DNA of 64,000 nucleotides from a bacterium (lineage in GTDB: Bacteria > UBP15 > UBA6099). The DNA is taken from the NCBI GenBank assembly GCA_029564595.1, contig JAKQPS010000037.1:62001-126000 (forward strand). The letters run 5' to 3'. The position numbers and the translations under genes are program-made. Below the pieces are notes generated by a model, which worked only from the letters and a program-made list of their open reading frames with translations, searched no databases and was not told where the DNA came from. Each line of letters starts with the position of its first letter. Position 1 is the first letter of the stretch. Positions 42,340 through 51,163 of this stretch are shown here, in pieces.

Positions 42340-42614
42340 AGTCAGTGTCCGTTGTTTCTTTTCGGAAAAGCTTATTATAACAATGAATAGTTGTCAATCA
42401 TGCCGCTGACCCGGGATGTAACGCCGCTGGGCAGCCGGTTTTGCCGCGATTCCGGCGTCTGAAAGAAGAAAAAAACGTTGTCGGGGAGGACGCCGGGCGG
42501 AGGGCGTTCTGTCGGGCTGAGCTTATCGACAAAAGAGACTCCCCCTTGTATATTTCCAATGATCGCCGCGCGCGGCGCGCATGTAACGCGGCGGACTCCG
42601 AGGAGGCTCGCAAA

Positions 42615-44486
42615 GTGGACGCCAAAGGTTTCAATGGAAAAATCCTGAAAGTCAATCTCACAACCGGAAAAATCGACATCGAGCAACCCGACGAGATGTT
42701 CTACCGCAAATACGCGGGGGGCAGCGCTCTCGGATTCTACTATCTTTTAAAAGAGATGCCGGCGGGGACGGACGCGCTGGCCCCGGAGAGCGTCATCGTT
42801 CTGGCTCCCAGCGTGCTCACTGGCGCTCCGGTGTCGGGCGTCAGCAGGTTCACCGTATCGTGCCGCTCTCCGCTTGGCGGCGCGGCGGGCGACTCGCAGT
42901 GCGGCGGAAAATGGGGCGTAGACCTCAAATACGCCGGGTTTGACGCCCTCGTCGTGACCGGCAAATCCACAAAACCGGTCTATCTGTGGGTGTCGGACGG
43001 GAAAGCCGAGCTTCGCGACGCCGGGGCGGTGTGGGGAAAGACCACCGGGGACGCGCGCGCTGCCATCCGCGCCGATCTTGGAGACGAGAAGGCGGAAGTC
43101 GCCTGCATCGGACCGGCGGGCGAGAAGCTGGTGCGTTTTGCCAACATCTCCGGCGGCAGCTCGAACTACGCCGGCCGCACGGGAGCCGGCGCTGTGATGG
43201 GGTCGAAGAATCTCAAGGCCGTCGCTTGCAGGGGCGCTCGCGCTCCTTACGAGTACGCCGACGCCGACGGCGTGCGCGCGATAGCGAAAAAAGGAGCGGC
43301 CTCGTTCGATAATTCCAAGTTCCACGCGATTCTGCGCGAGATGGGCACTCCGGGCGTCGTCCGCCTTCAGGCCGGCGTCGGCAACCTCTGCGCGAAAAAT
43401 TTTACATACGGCTCTTTCGAGGGAATGGAAAAAATTTCGGGCGAAACGCTCCGCGACACCATAAAAGTGAAAGACGAGACATGCCACGCCTGCGTCGTAA
43501 AATGCAAGAACGTGGTGTCCGCCGAGGAGCCGTTCAAGATCGACCCCGAATACGGCGGCCCGGAGTTCGAGACCATCGGCCTGCTAGGCTCCAATCTCCT
43601 CATCGACGACATCGCCGCCGTCGCCAAAGGCAACGAAATCTGCAACGCGCTCGGCATGGACACCATATCCGCCGGGGCGATGATAGCTTACGCCGCCGAA
43701 TGCGCGGAAAACGGGCTGATTGACAAAAAGCAATCAGGCGGGTTCGAAATCAAGTTCGGCGACTCCGCCGCGATGCTCGAAGCTTTGAGGATGATAGGCG
43801 AGCGCGAGGGGCTGGGGGCTGTGTTGGCGGAAGGCCCGGACCGCGCCATAGCCGCGCTCGGCTCCGAAACCGCCAAGTTCTGCATACACGCAAAAGGCCT
43901 TTCCTTCCCGGCGCACATGGCGCAGGTGAAGATGTCGCAGGCGCTCACATACGCGGTGAACCCGTTCGGCGCGGACCACATGTCGAGCGAACACGACTGG
44001 CTGATAGCGGGGCCGAACGAGGCCGCGCGCGGGCTGGCCCTCTATGAAAAACGCCAGTTCGACGAACTGGACGCGGAAAAAGTCAAACTCGTCGTCTACA
44101 CCCAGTTCTTCTACAGCGCGCTGGACACGTTCACTCTCTGCGGCTTCTGCTGGGGGCCGGACGCGATTTTCGGATACCGCGACCTCGAAGACCTTGTGGC
44201 GGCGGCGACCGGATGGAAGATGACTCTTTGGGAGATAATGAAGCTCGGCGAGCGGCGCGTGAACATGATGCGCGCGTTCAACGCCCGCGAGGGGTTCACC
44301 GCCAAAGACGACACTCTGCCGGAGCGAATATTCGTCCCCATCCCGTCGGGCGACGCCGAAGGCCGGCGCGTGCCCCGCGAGGCGTTCGAGGCCGCGAAGC
44401 AACTCTACTACGCCATGCTCGGATGGGACGCCGCCACAGGCAATCCAACCCCCGGCAAACTCGCCGAACTCGGCGTCGAAGCGTAA
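42615..44486 (+). CDS. aor: Aldehyde:ferredoxin oxidoreductase (tungsten enzyme)
   Basis: The 623-residue enzyme oxidises aldehydes to acids with ferredoxin. The N-terminal domain matches (GFNGKILKVNLTTGKIDIEQ, YAGGSALGFYYLL). The [4Fe-4S] ligands are C290, C293 and C297 in CHACVVKC, plus C509 or C512 in LCGFCWGPD. The pterin-binding regions GRTGAGAVMGSKNLKAVA and EYGGPEFETIGLLGSN are present. Translation starts at GTG 42615: AGGAGG lies eight bases before it and the protein then begins at the family start; the frame is open further upstream but unlike AOR. The tungstate transporter at 6.8-9.0 kb fits this enzyme. No adjacent ferredoxin or subunit gene was found. Confidence 0.93.
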   Translation: MDAKGFNGKILKVNLTTGKIDIEQPDEMFYRKYAGGSALGFYYLLKEMPAGTDALAPESVIVLAPSVLTGAPVSGVSRFTVSCRSPLGGAAGDSQCGGKWGVDLKYAGFDALVVTGKSTKPVYLWVSDGKAELRDAGAVWGKTTGDARAAIRADLGDEKAEVACIGPAGEKLVRFANISGGSSNYAGRTGAGAVMGSKNLKAVACRGARAPYEYADADGVRAIAKKGAASFDNSKFHAILREMGTPGVVRLQAGVGNLCAKNFTYGSFEGMEKISGETLRDTIKVKDETCHACVVKCKNVVSAEEPFKIDPEYGGPEFETIGLLGSNLLIDDIAAVAKGNEICNALGMDTISAGAMIAYAAECAENGLIDKKQSGGFEIKFGDSAAMLEALRMIGEREGLGAVLAEGPDRAIAALGSETAKFCIHAKGLSFPAHMAQVKMSQALTYAVNPFGADHMSSEHDWLIAGPNEAARGLALYEKRQFDELDAEKVKLVVYTQFFYSALDTFTLCGFCWGPDAIFGYRDLEDLVAAATGWKMTLWEIMKLGERRVNMMRAFNAREGFTAKDDTLPERIFVPIPSGDAEGRRVPREAFEAAKQLYYAMLGWDAATGNPTPGKLAELGVEA

Positions 44487-44556
44487 GAAAAATCAGTTGC
44501 GTTAAGGCGGTTGAAAAAGAATATAGTTTACATCGGCCGCTGGTCAAAGAGCCGAA

Positions 44557-45066
44557 CTAGAAAGGGTCGTCCTGATCAACATACAGAGGATCAGGGTCCT
44601 TGCTTTGAGCGATAAGAGAATGGATAATTCGGTTAACTCTGTCTGACGACAATATTGATTTTAGCAAATCGACGAACTCTTCTTCGCTATCGCTCTGCAG
44701 AATCGCTTCTTTTTCCATTTCCCCGGCATTTACCATCATATCAGAAGTGATATAAACCGGATAAGTATTTAGGGGGTGATATGCGATGTTGAGAATGGGT
44801 ATTTCATAATTGTTTAATTTTGGAGCTATGATTAGCAAAACATGTCCTGATAATGAATCGCTTTTTTTAGTATCCCAGCTTCCAACAACTAAAAACTTGA
44901 TTCGTTTATCACGCGTTAATATAGCAGGAAAATGATTGACTTTGCCTTTCAACGTTGAACCTGTGATCGCGCTCAAAGCTTCGGCTTGTTCTTTTAAAAT
45001 TGTGGCCGGTGTTCTTTCTGGTGCAATGTCCTTGTTGATTTCGGGCCAAAGGATTCTCGAAGACAT
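44557..45066 (-). CDS. Hypothetical protein, partner of the EEP-family gene
   Basis: I do not recognise this 169-residue protein. It begins MSSRILWPEINKDIAPERTP and has a central alpha/beta part (IKFLVVGSWDTKKSDSLSGH, VLLIIAPKLNNYEIPILNI) and an acidic C-terminus (DPDPLYVDQDDPF). No signal or membrane helix is visible. It is markedly A+T-richer than its neighbours. It follows the EEP gene by 12 bases on the same strand, with GGGAGG before its ATG, so the two form a coupled pair. Confidence 0.75.
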   Translation of the reverse strand: MSSRILWPEINKDIAPERTPATILKEQAEALSAITGSTLKGKVNHFPAILTRDKRIKFLVVGSWDTKKSDSLSGHVLLIIAPKLNNYEIPILNIAYHPLNTYPVYITSDMMVNAGEMEKEAILQSDSEEEFVDLLKSILSSDRVNRIIHSLIAQSKDPDPLYVDQDDPF

Positions 45067-45078
45067 TTTCTTCCTCCC

Positions 45079-45915
45079 TCATATTGTTTCAATATTCATC
45101 TGAAAAAACAATGGAAAATGGTCGGAAAACTTCATCTTATCCGGTCTTCCATTCTTGTCTGCCAAAGAATCACCGCCAGTGGAACAAACGATGGACAAGC
45201 TTTCTTCATCAAAGTGTTTTACTAGAGACGGCCTAATGAGAACCTGATCGAAAGTGTGCCAGAACAACTCATCCATTCTTGATTTATTATAATAATGAGT
45301 TCCGGGAGGATTATCAACCGAGTTGCCCATAAGCCGCCACATGGGGTTATAAAAAAACGTCGAGTCGTTGTTTCTTATGCTTCTTTGTTCCTTCAACACG
45401 ATTCTTCTATCCATCACGGAGTGGAATGCGTCAAATGCTGTTAACCCAGTTTCAAAAGGATTCATATTGAAATCGCCGACAACGACGGTGCGCTTATGAC
45501 CGCGTTCCGCCTCAAAGAACCTGATTTCGTTCATGGTTTCTCTTGAGTAGTATTCTTGATCGCTGTTCTCAGCATACAACTTGCTTGGCAGATGAATAGC
45601 CACAAGCAGGATCTCATCCCCGGTCGGCGGCCGCAACAAGATATTAGGCACGGAAAAACTTGACATTTGCGGCTCCTTAAAGAGCGGTTCGAAGCAGAAT
45701 TCTGGATAGCGGTGAATAAACGTGATTCGGTCAAACTGTGGATATAATGCGAAATATTGTCGCTCTACCCCTCTGTTCAGCCATTCAACTATTTTGGAGT
45801 CTTCCGCGCCGTTTTCAGCAAGAATTAGAACATCCACATCATAATCGTGACACAAACGGACGATCTGTTCAGTCAGGTCTCTTTTATAAGTATTCCAGAA
45901 CAGGAATCGAGCCAT
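45079..45915 (-). CDS. Endonuclease/exonuclease/phosphatase-family protein
   Basis: The 278-residue protein has the EEP motifs in order: Asn in FLFWNTYKRDL, metal-binding Glu in VLILAENGAED, LLVAIHLPSKL, the Asp-Asn pair in VVVGDFNMNPFE, Asp in FDQVLIRPSL and the final SDHFPLFF. EEP enzymes cut nucleic acids or phosphodiesters. The normal QxN is diverged at the second site, but the core metal and catalytic residues seem present. Composition is A+T-rich. ATG 45915 lies seven bases after a TATAAT box, so the mRNA may lack a leader; an upstream TTG at 45933 would fall inside the -10 box. Its role with the adjacent partner protein is unknown, with defence one option. Confidence 0.78.
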   Translation of the reverse strand: MARFLFWNTYKRDLTEQIVRLCHDYDVDVLILAENGAEDSKIVEWLNRGVERQYFALYPQFDRITFIHRYPEFCFEPLFKEPQMSSFSVPNILLRPPTGDEILLVAIHLPSKLYAENSDQEYYSRETMNEIRFFEAERGHKRTVVVGDFNMNPFETGLTAFDAFHSVMDRRIVLKEQRSIRNNDSTFFYNPMWRLMGNSVDNPPGTHYYNKSRMDELFWHTFDQVLIRPSLVKHFDEESLSIVCSTGGDSLADKNGRPDKMKFSDHFPLFFQMNIETI

Positions 45916-45921
45916 GCGCGG

Positions 45922-45950
45922 ATTATATAACAAACAGTAATCGCTGAAAA
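45922..45950 (-). promoter_or_regulatory. Candidate leaderless promoter of the EEP gene pair
   Basis: On the minus strand TTTTCA (45950-45945) and the perfect TATAAT (45927-45922) are 17 bases apart. The ATG begins seven bases after the -10 box, about where transcription should start, and no Shine-Dalgarno sequence is present. Confidence 0.5.
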
Positions 45951-46086
45951 GTCACCATGAGATTAAAAGGCAGCCTCGTTGCGGAATGTTTGTTAAATGG
46001 CAATGATGAGCAGAATCATTGTCGCGAGTTACAGCAAGACTCAATTGAAAATGGCCGCACGTGGGTTTATTTCACAAACAAGAAAG

Positions 46087-46195
46087 AGCCGATTTCGAAT
46101 TGAACGAAGTTCAACGAAATCGGCGCGCCAAGAGTTTTTTTCGGAAGGGGCGCGGGGAAACCTGTTTTTTGCAAAAAAATGGTTTCCCCGCAAAC
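46087..46195 (+). repeat. R2 repeat, full copy B
   Basis: The two R2 hairpins are present: GCCGATTTCG / CGAAATCGGC (46088-46124), in which the compensating change from T-G to C-G supports a real stem, and the long GCGGGGAAACC stem (46152-46191). The line gaaggggcgcggggaaacc is shared with copy A. It follows the stop of the secreted MBL gene by about 35 bases on the minus strand and precedes the A+T-rich EEP pair. The rest of 45934-46229 holds no gene. Confidence 0.8.
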
Positions 46196-46229
46196 TTATA
46201 AAAATCCGTTTACAGCAGCATGCGCGCCG

Positions 46230-47267
46230 TTATCGCGGCAGGAGGGCGGGTACGGAGACGCGCTCGCCCCACGCGGGGACGGCGTACGGCAGTCCGACCG
46301 CTCTCAAAACTCTGTAAACGTAACTGTATGGCCTGCGTCCCTCCACCGGATGTCCTATCTCATGCTCGTGTCCGGGAAGAATGAGAGCCGGCTTGATATA
46401 GTCGAGCAGCGGCTTCAGGTTCGGACACCAGATGTTGGGTATCAGCACGTCTATCTCCATCGGCGGCTTTATCTTTCTGTACCATTCCGAGCCGAGCCGC
46501 ATGATGTTGTTCTCGTCTCCGAGATGCATTGCGGAAACGCCGTCTTTTGTCTTAATCAGATAGGAACTGCAAAGGTCTTTTTTCTGATAGCTTGGGAAGA
46601 CGGTTGCGAGGACGCCGGGCAGTTCGATTTTTCCCTGACGGATCACCGTCAGTTCGTCGCGCCGCCTGTACTCTTTCCTCGCCGGTTCGGGGACGACCAC
46701 TTTTTTCCCGGCGTCCAAGTACATGTCCCAAACGTCCCAGTCTACGTGGTCGCCGTGGTGGTGGGTGACGAGGAGGATGTCCGTTCGGGCGACGATGCGC
46801 TCGATTATCTCTCGCGGCGTCCTCACTATGCCCGGCCCCTGAATAAGGTCGACGGCGATGGCGGTTTCAGGAGTCTGGATTATCACAGTATGATTGTAAA
46901 GTTTCCAGATTACCGCTCCGGAACTGACGGTCGAAGCCTCGAAATCGGCGATGAACGCCTCCATGCGGCGGCGCAGGAAGTCCGCAGCGCAGGGCATGAG
47001 TTTCGCTTCGGGGTAGAGCAGGGCGTCGTCGATGAGTTTTAGTTTGGATTCTCGTTCGTCCTGATTCTCTGAAAGGGAAGGGCGGGTGTCCAGCCAAGCG
47101 GCCAGTTCGTCGAATTTCGGCGAGTATTCGGCGCAAGCCGCCTGTATGTCGGCGGTGGGTTGAGCATGGGCCGGCGTGGAGGCGGCAAAAATGGTTGCTG
47201 AAAGCAAAATAGCCGCTGCGGCCAGCGCCGCCGCGGTTGTCCGAATTGTCCTTTTCCTTCGATTCAT
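46230..47267 (-). CDS. Secreted metallo-beta-lactamase-fold hydrolase
   Basis: The N-terminus has a long signal peptide (AAALAAAAILLSATIFAAST, cut after AHA). The MBL motif is HHHGDHVDW near residue 169, with the bridging-Asp region AMHLGDENNI and a last His in ILPGHEHEIGHP. VVIP-type strand VVVPEPARKEY and the segment LIPNIWCPNLKPLLDYI resemble the UlaG-like L-ascorbate-6-phosphate lactonase branch, but the substrate is unknown. A helical domain of about 100 residues precedes the MBL fold. SD AAGGGGG lies before the ATG. It is divergent from ndk. Confidence 0.82.
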   Translation of the reverse strand: MNRRKRTIRTTAAALAAAAILLSATIFAASTPAHAQPTADIQAACAEYSPKFDELAAWLDTRPSLSENQDERESKLKLIDDALLYPEAKLMPCAADFLRRRMEAFIADFEASTVSSGAVIWKLYNHTVIIQTPETAIAVDLIQGPGIVRTPREIIERIVARTDILLVTHHHGDHVDWDVWDMYLDAGKKVVVPEPARKEYRRRDELTVIRQGKIELPGVLATVFPSYQKKDLCSSYLIKTKDGVSAMHLGDENNIMRLGSEWYRKIKPPMEIDVLIPNIWCPNLKPLLDYIKPALILPGHEHEIGHPVEGRRPYSYVYRVLRAVGLPYAVPAWGERVSVPALLPR

Positions 47268-47352
47268 CTTGTCGCCCCCTTGATTCTGTTAGAATCCCGT
47301 CCCCATTTTATTCGCAACCGGGCGCGCGGGCAACTTATTGAAAATTCGCGGG

Positions 47353-47381
47353 ATGAAAAATGTATGAGAATTAACTATAAT
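47353..47381 (+). promoter_or_regulatory. Candidate promoter of the ndk-dacB-murI gene string
   Basis: ATGAAA (47353-47358) and a perfect TATAAT (47376-47381) are 17 bases apart, 69 bases before the ndk ATG. The -35 box is only moderate. Confidence 0.45.
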
Positions 47382-47449
47382 GCGGAAAGCCCCGCGCCGA
47401 GGGTTTGTGCGCGAGGCGGGCTAAGAACAGACGAACCGGAGACCAAGGG

Positions 47450-47914
47450 ATGAACCCCGACAAGGAAAGAACATTGGTGATAGTGAAGCCGGACGGAGTG
47501 CAGCGCGGGTTGATAGGGGAAGTGGTATCGAGGCTGGAGCGGCGGGGGCTGAAGATAGTCGGCGTGAAGATGCTGAAGATGGACGACGGGCTGGCCGCGA
47601 AGCACTACGAGGCGCATGTCGGGAAGCCGTTTTACGAGCCGCTGGCGAAGTTCATGACAAGCTCGCCGGTTGTGGCGGTGGCGGCGCAGGGACGCGGGGC
47701 GGTAAGGCTGGTCAGGAATATGATGGGCGCTCTCTCTCCCGAAGAGTCCGCCGCCGGCACGATAAGGGGCGATTTCGCGGTCAGCAAAAGATACAATGTC
47801 GTCCACGGTTCGGACTCCCCCGAAAGCGGGGAGCGGGAAGTCTCCCTCTTCTTTTCGCCGGACGAGATTTTTGACTATGACAGGGACATTGACAACTGGC
47901 TGAGGCAGGAATGA
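47450..47914 (+). CDS. ndk: Nucleoside diphosphate kinase
   Basis: This enzyme moves a phosphate between nucleoside tri- and diphosphates. RTLVIVKPDGVQRGLIGEVV, the substrate-binding HVGKPFYEPLAKFMTSSPVV and the phospho-His H119 in NVVHGSDS are present. The 154-residue length includes an extra C-terminal DIDNWLRQE. The ATG at 47450 follows GGAGACCAAGGG. It is first in the long rightward string; dacB begins 46 bases after its stop. Confidence 0.97.
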   Translation: MNPDKERTLVIVKPDGVQRGLIGEVVSRLERRGLKIVGVKMLKMDDGLAAKHYEAHVGKPFYEPLAKFMTSSPVVAVAAQGRGAVRLVRNMMGALSPEESAAGTIRGDFAVSKRYNVVHGSDSPESGEREVSLFFSPDEIFDYDRDIDNWLRQE

Positions 47915-47960
47915 AGCGAAAGGCCCGGCGTCGGGATGCGGACAGGTTGCAGGTGAAAAG

Positions 47961-49382
47961 ATGAGAATAACAAAAGCGACATCGGCGGCAGTTCTGGCGG
48001 CGGTTGTTATGGCGTTCGCGGCGGCGGGCGCGGCGCAGGCACAGGCGCGCCGCTCCATTGAGCAGGTTTTAAACGACCCGGTCCTCAAGCAGTCAACTGT
48101 CGCCTTGCTGGCCAAAGACCTCCGGACAGGCCAGACGCTGATAAGCATCAACGCGGACAGGATGATGATACCGGCGTCCAACATGAAGCTGGTGACGGGA
48201 GCGGCCGCCATGCTGGAGCTTGGCCCCGGCTTCAAATTTCACACGGATTTCATGACGAAGAATTTCAATCCGTCCACCGGGCTTTCGGACGGAATTTACG
48301 TTAAAGGATATGGAGATCCGAGCATATCGGACAGGTTTTACGCGACCGCTGGGGAGGCGATGGACGCGCACGCGGCGCAACTGAAGAAGAACGGGTTCAA
48401 GGGCTTCAGCGGAGTGTTATGGCTTGACGGCTCGTTCATGGACAACATGCGTCCGGCAAGCTGGCCGCAGGAGGATTTATCGTGGTGCTACGCGCCGCGT
48501 CCCGGCGCTCTCTCGGCGGCGGGCAACTGCGCCCGCGTCACGGTGTCCGCCGGGGCTTCCTCCGCGAAGGCGACAATCGACCCGCCGCTCCATCCGTCTT
48601 TCTTCCGTGTCAGCCTGAAAGCGACGACCGGCAAAACAAGCGTAAAGGTGTCGCAGGATGAAAAAGGCGTGATAACGGTGAGCGGGTCGGTGAAGAAAAA
48701 CACGAGCGCGAAGTACGAGCACACAGTGAGGAAGCCGACGCTGCTGTACGGAGCGGCGCTGCTCGGCGCGATGAAAAGGGCGGGGATGAAGGTTTCCGCC
48801 GACATGAGGGAGACCTCTGACCTGCCGCCGGGATATTCCGGTTTCGCGCGCGCCGTGTCGCCTGATCTGGCGGCGGTGACGGCGCAGATGGAGAAACACA
48901 GCGACAACTTCATAGCCGAGCAGATAGTGAGGACGATGGGAGGCCTCCGGGGGGCCTCGGACGCTCCCGGCGCGGCGGCGGTCGTCAAGGATATAATGGT
49001 TCGAGCGAACATGGCCGCCGCTTCGGATCTGACGGTTGTCGACGGCTCCGGGCTGTCGCGGGAAAACAGGCTTGCCCCCAAGGTGTTGCTAACGCTGCTG
49101 TCGTCGTTCTATAATTTCAATCCGGGCAGACCGTTTCAAGACATGCTGGCGGAGCCGGGCGTAAAAGGCACGCTTGAGAAGCGGCTTGTGAATACGTCCG
49201 CCGCCGGAAGGTTGAAGGCAAAAACAGGCGCGCTGCGCGGGGCCTGCTCGCTCAGCGGATACATCCGCCCCGTCTACGGCGGCTCGGTGTCTTTCGTAAT
49301 GATTATGAACGGCTACTCCGTTCATTCGAACCAGATTAGGGCGCTTCAGGACGAATTGGTTCTGGCGCTCGTCGAGATGTAG
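47961..49382 (+). CDS. dacB: D-alanyl-D-alanine carboxypeptidase/endopeptidase (PBP4 type)
   Basis: The protein is exported (signal VLAAVVMAFAAAGAAQAQA) and has the S13 penicillin-binding protein plan. The catalytic Ser73 and Lys76 are in ASNMKLVTG, the second motif is S314-D-N in KHSDNFIAEQ, and the KTG triad starts at residue 421 (AKTGALRGACSLSGY). An insert domain separates the first two motifs, as in PBP4. It trims or cuts peptidoglycan cross-links in the periplasm. It stands next to murI, which fits a cell-wall function. Length 473 residues is normal. Confidence 0.95.
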   Translation: MRITKATSAAVLAAVVMAFAAAGAAQAQARRSIEQVLNDPVLKQSTVALLAKDLRTGQTLISINADRMMIPASNMKLVTGAAAMLELGPGFKFHTDFMTKNFNPSTGLSDGIYVKGYGDPSISDRFYATAGEAMDAHAAQLKKNGFKGFSGVLWLDGSFMDNMRPASWPQEDLSWCYAPRPGALSAAGNCARVTVSAGASSAKATIDPPLHPSFFRVSLKATTGKTSVKVSQDEKGVITVSGSVKKNTSAKYEHTVRKPTLLYGAALLGAMKRAGMKVSADMRETSDLPPGYSGFARAVSPDLAAVTAQMEKHSDNFIAEQIVRTMGGLRGASDAPGAAAVVKDIMVRANMAAASDLTVVDGSGLSRENRLAPKVLLTLLSSFYNFNPGRPFQDMLAEPGVKGTLEKRLVNTSAAGRLKAKTGALRGACSLSGYIRPVYGGSVSFVMIMNGYSVHSNQIRALQDELVLALVEM

Positions 49383-49420
49383 GGAGGACCCGGACGCATA
49401 ATCCGGGGACAACGGAAAAA

Positions 49421-50239
49421 ATGAGCGGCGACACGAGGCCGATAGGCATATTCGATTCGGGAGTCGGGGGGCTTTCACTTCTGCGCGAGCTTGACGTGCT
49501 TATGCCCTATGAGGACTTCATATACGTCGGCGACACCGCTAGGATCCCCTACGGAGCCAAAACCGAACAGCAGATTATCAGCTACTCTCACGAGATAATG
49601 GACTTTCTTCGCCGCCGCGACTGCAAGATGATAATCATCGCCTGCAACACGGTTACCGGCATGCTTACCGAGAGGGACCATATCGAATGCGAGGGAGCGC
49701 CGGTGGTCGGCATTATCAACTACGGCTGCATCACCGCCGCCCTGTACGTCACATACAACTTCCGCATCGGCATCTGGGGCACTCAGCTTACCATCGACAG
49801 CGGCCTCTACAAAAGATACATGGACAACATAGACCCGACGGTGAGGCTGTTCGCTCAGCCGTGCACCGATCTGGTGGCTCTCATAGAGCAGGGGGCCATC
49901 GGCTCTCCGGACACCCGCGACCTCACCGAAAACTACCTCAGGCCCATGCTCCGAGAGGACATCGACACTCTCGTGCTCGCGTGCACCCACCTGCCGTTTA
50001 TCAGAGGGATTATTCAGGACATCGTCACCGCGGCTGTCACTCTCATCGACCCGGCCCGCAGAACCGCCGTTCTCTGCATGAAAGTCCTCACTGACAACAG
50101 GATAGCCCGCGCCGACCGCTGCGAGCTTGGGCGCAAACAGTTCTATGTCACCGGCGACCCCGACTCGTTCAAAGAGACCGGGCGGTTGCTCGTCGGGCGC
50201 ATGGTGGACAGGGTGGAAAAAGTCGACCTGTCATCATAA
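49421..50239 (+). CDS. murI: Glutamate racemase
   Basis: It makes D-glutamate for peptidoglycan. The N-terminal motif is GIFDSGVGGLSLLREL. The two catalytic cysteines are C75 in ACNTVTG and C188 in ACTHLPF, with DTARIPYGAKT between. Length is 272 residues. The usual GCTHxP is ACTHLP, a mild change. hisG begins 15 bases after its stop, so the two are probably co-transcribed. Confidence 0.94.
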   Translation: MSGDTRPIGIFDSGVGGLSLLRELDVLMPYEDFIYVGDTARIPYGAKTEQQIISYSHEIMDFLRRRDCKMIIIACNTVTGMLTERDHIECEGAPVVGIINYGCITAALYVTYNFRIGIWGTQLTIDSGLYKRYMDNIDPTVRLFAQPCTDLVALIEQGAIGSPDTRDLTENYLRPMLREDIDTLVLACTHLPFIRGIIQDIVTAAVTLIDPARRTAVLCMKVLTDNRIARADRCELGRKQFYVTGDPDSFKETGRLLVGRMVDRVEKVDLSS

Positions 50240-50254
50240 GAAAGGAAAATAAGG

Positions 50255-51136
50255 ATGCCTTCGGAAAAAATATTGAAGATAGCGCTCCCCAAAGGGAGCC
50301 TTCAGGAAGCCACTTTCAAACTGCTCGAACAGGCCGGCTACAGAGTGACCGCCGGCCCCCGCTCTTACGTGCTAATGTTCGACGACCCCTCAATGTCCGG
50401 TATGTTGTTCCGCGCTCAGGAAATCTCCCGCTACGTCGAGCAGGGCATCGTAGACGCCGGCATCACCGGGCACGACTGGATACTCGAAAACGGCTCCAAG
50501 GTGAAAGACGTGGCCGACCTCTTCTACGCCAAGAGCGGCTCCGGCAAAGTGCGCTGGGTTCTGGCCGCCCCGGAAAATTCATTAATTAAAAAACCGTCCG
50601 ACCTCGAAGGCGGCAGAATCGCCACCGAGCTTGTTCAGGTGACAAAAAAATATTTCCGCAAACACGGCGTGAAGGTTAACGTCGAGTTCTCTTGGGGCGC
50701 CACCGAGATTAAAGTGCCGACGGTGGTGGACGCCATAGTTGACTGCACGGAGACGGGCAGCTCGCTTCGCGCCCACAACCTTCGCATCGTGGACACCGTA
50801 ATCGAATCGAACACGAAGATGATAGCCAACAGGGAATCTTGGAAAGACCCGTGGAAGAGGCGGAAGATAGAAGACCTGACGCTGTTGCTGCTGGGGGCGC
50901 TGGACGCCAGACAGATGTCCGGCCTGAAGATGAACCTGCCGTCGACCGCCATCGAAAGCGTGCGCGCCGCGCTTCCGGGCATGAAAAGCCCGACCCTCTC
51001 TCCGCTGTCGGCGGACGGGTGGTGCGCGCTCGAAGTTATTGTCGAAAAGAAGGTCGTGCGCGACATCATTCCGAGGCTCAAGCAGGCGGGAGCTTGCGAT
51101 ATCGTTGAATATCCGTTGTCAAAAGTGATAAAATAG
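50255..51136 (+). CDS. hisG: ATP phosphoribosyltransferase, long form
   Basis: HisG joins ATP and PRPP in the first step of histidine synthesis. The catalytic domains have LKIALPKGSLQEATFKLLEQ, YVEQGIVDAGITGHDWIL and the PRPP loop VDAIVDCTETGSSLRAHNL. The C-terminal 75 residues (LPGMKSPTLSPLSADGWCAL) are the ACT-like regulatory domain of the long hexameric form, which binds histidine and does not need HisZ. The 293-residue length fits. No other his gene is in the window. Confidence 0.95.
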   Translation: MPSEKILKIALPKGSLQEATFKLLEQAGYRVTAGPRSYVLMFDDPSMSGMLFRAQEISRYVEQGIVDAGITGHDWILENGSKVKDVADLFYAKSGSGKVRWVLAAPENSLIKKPSDLEGGRIATELVQVTKKYFRKHGVKVNVEFSWGATEIKVPTVVDAIVDCTETGSSLRAHNLRIVDTVIESNTKMIANRESWKDPWKRRKIEDLTLLLLGALDARQMSGLKMNLPSTAIESVRAALPGMKSPTLSPLSADGWCALEVIVEKKVVRDIIPRLKQAGACDIVEYPLSKVIK

Positions 51137-51163
51137 TTACAGTTAATCGCGGGAGGTCCCGTT

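Noticed and set aside
45997-46317. Open frame across R2 copy B
   Set aside because: Most of it is the repeat itself and the end overlaps the MBL gene; no SD.
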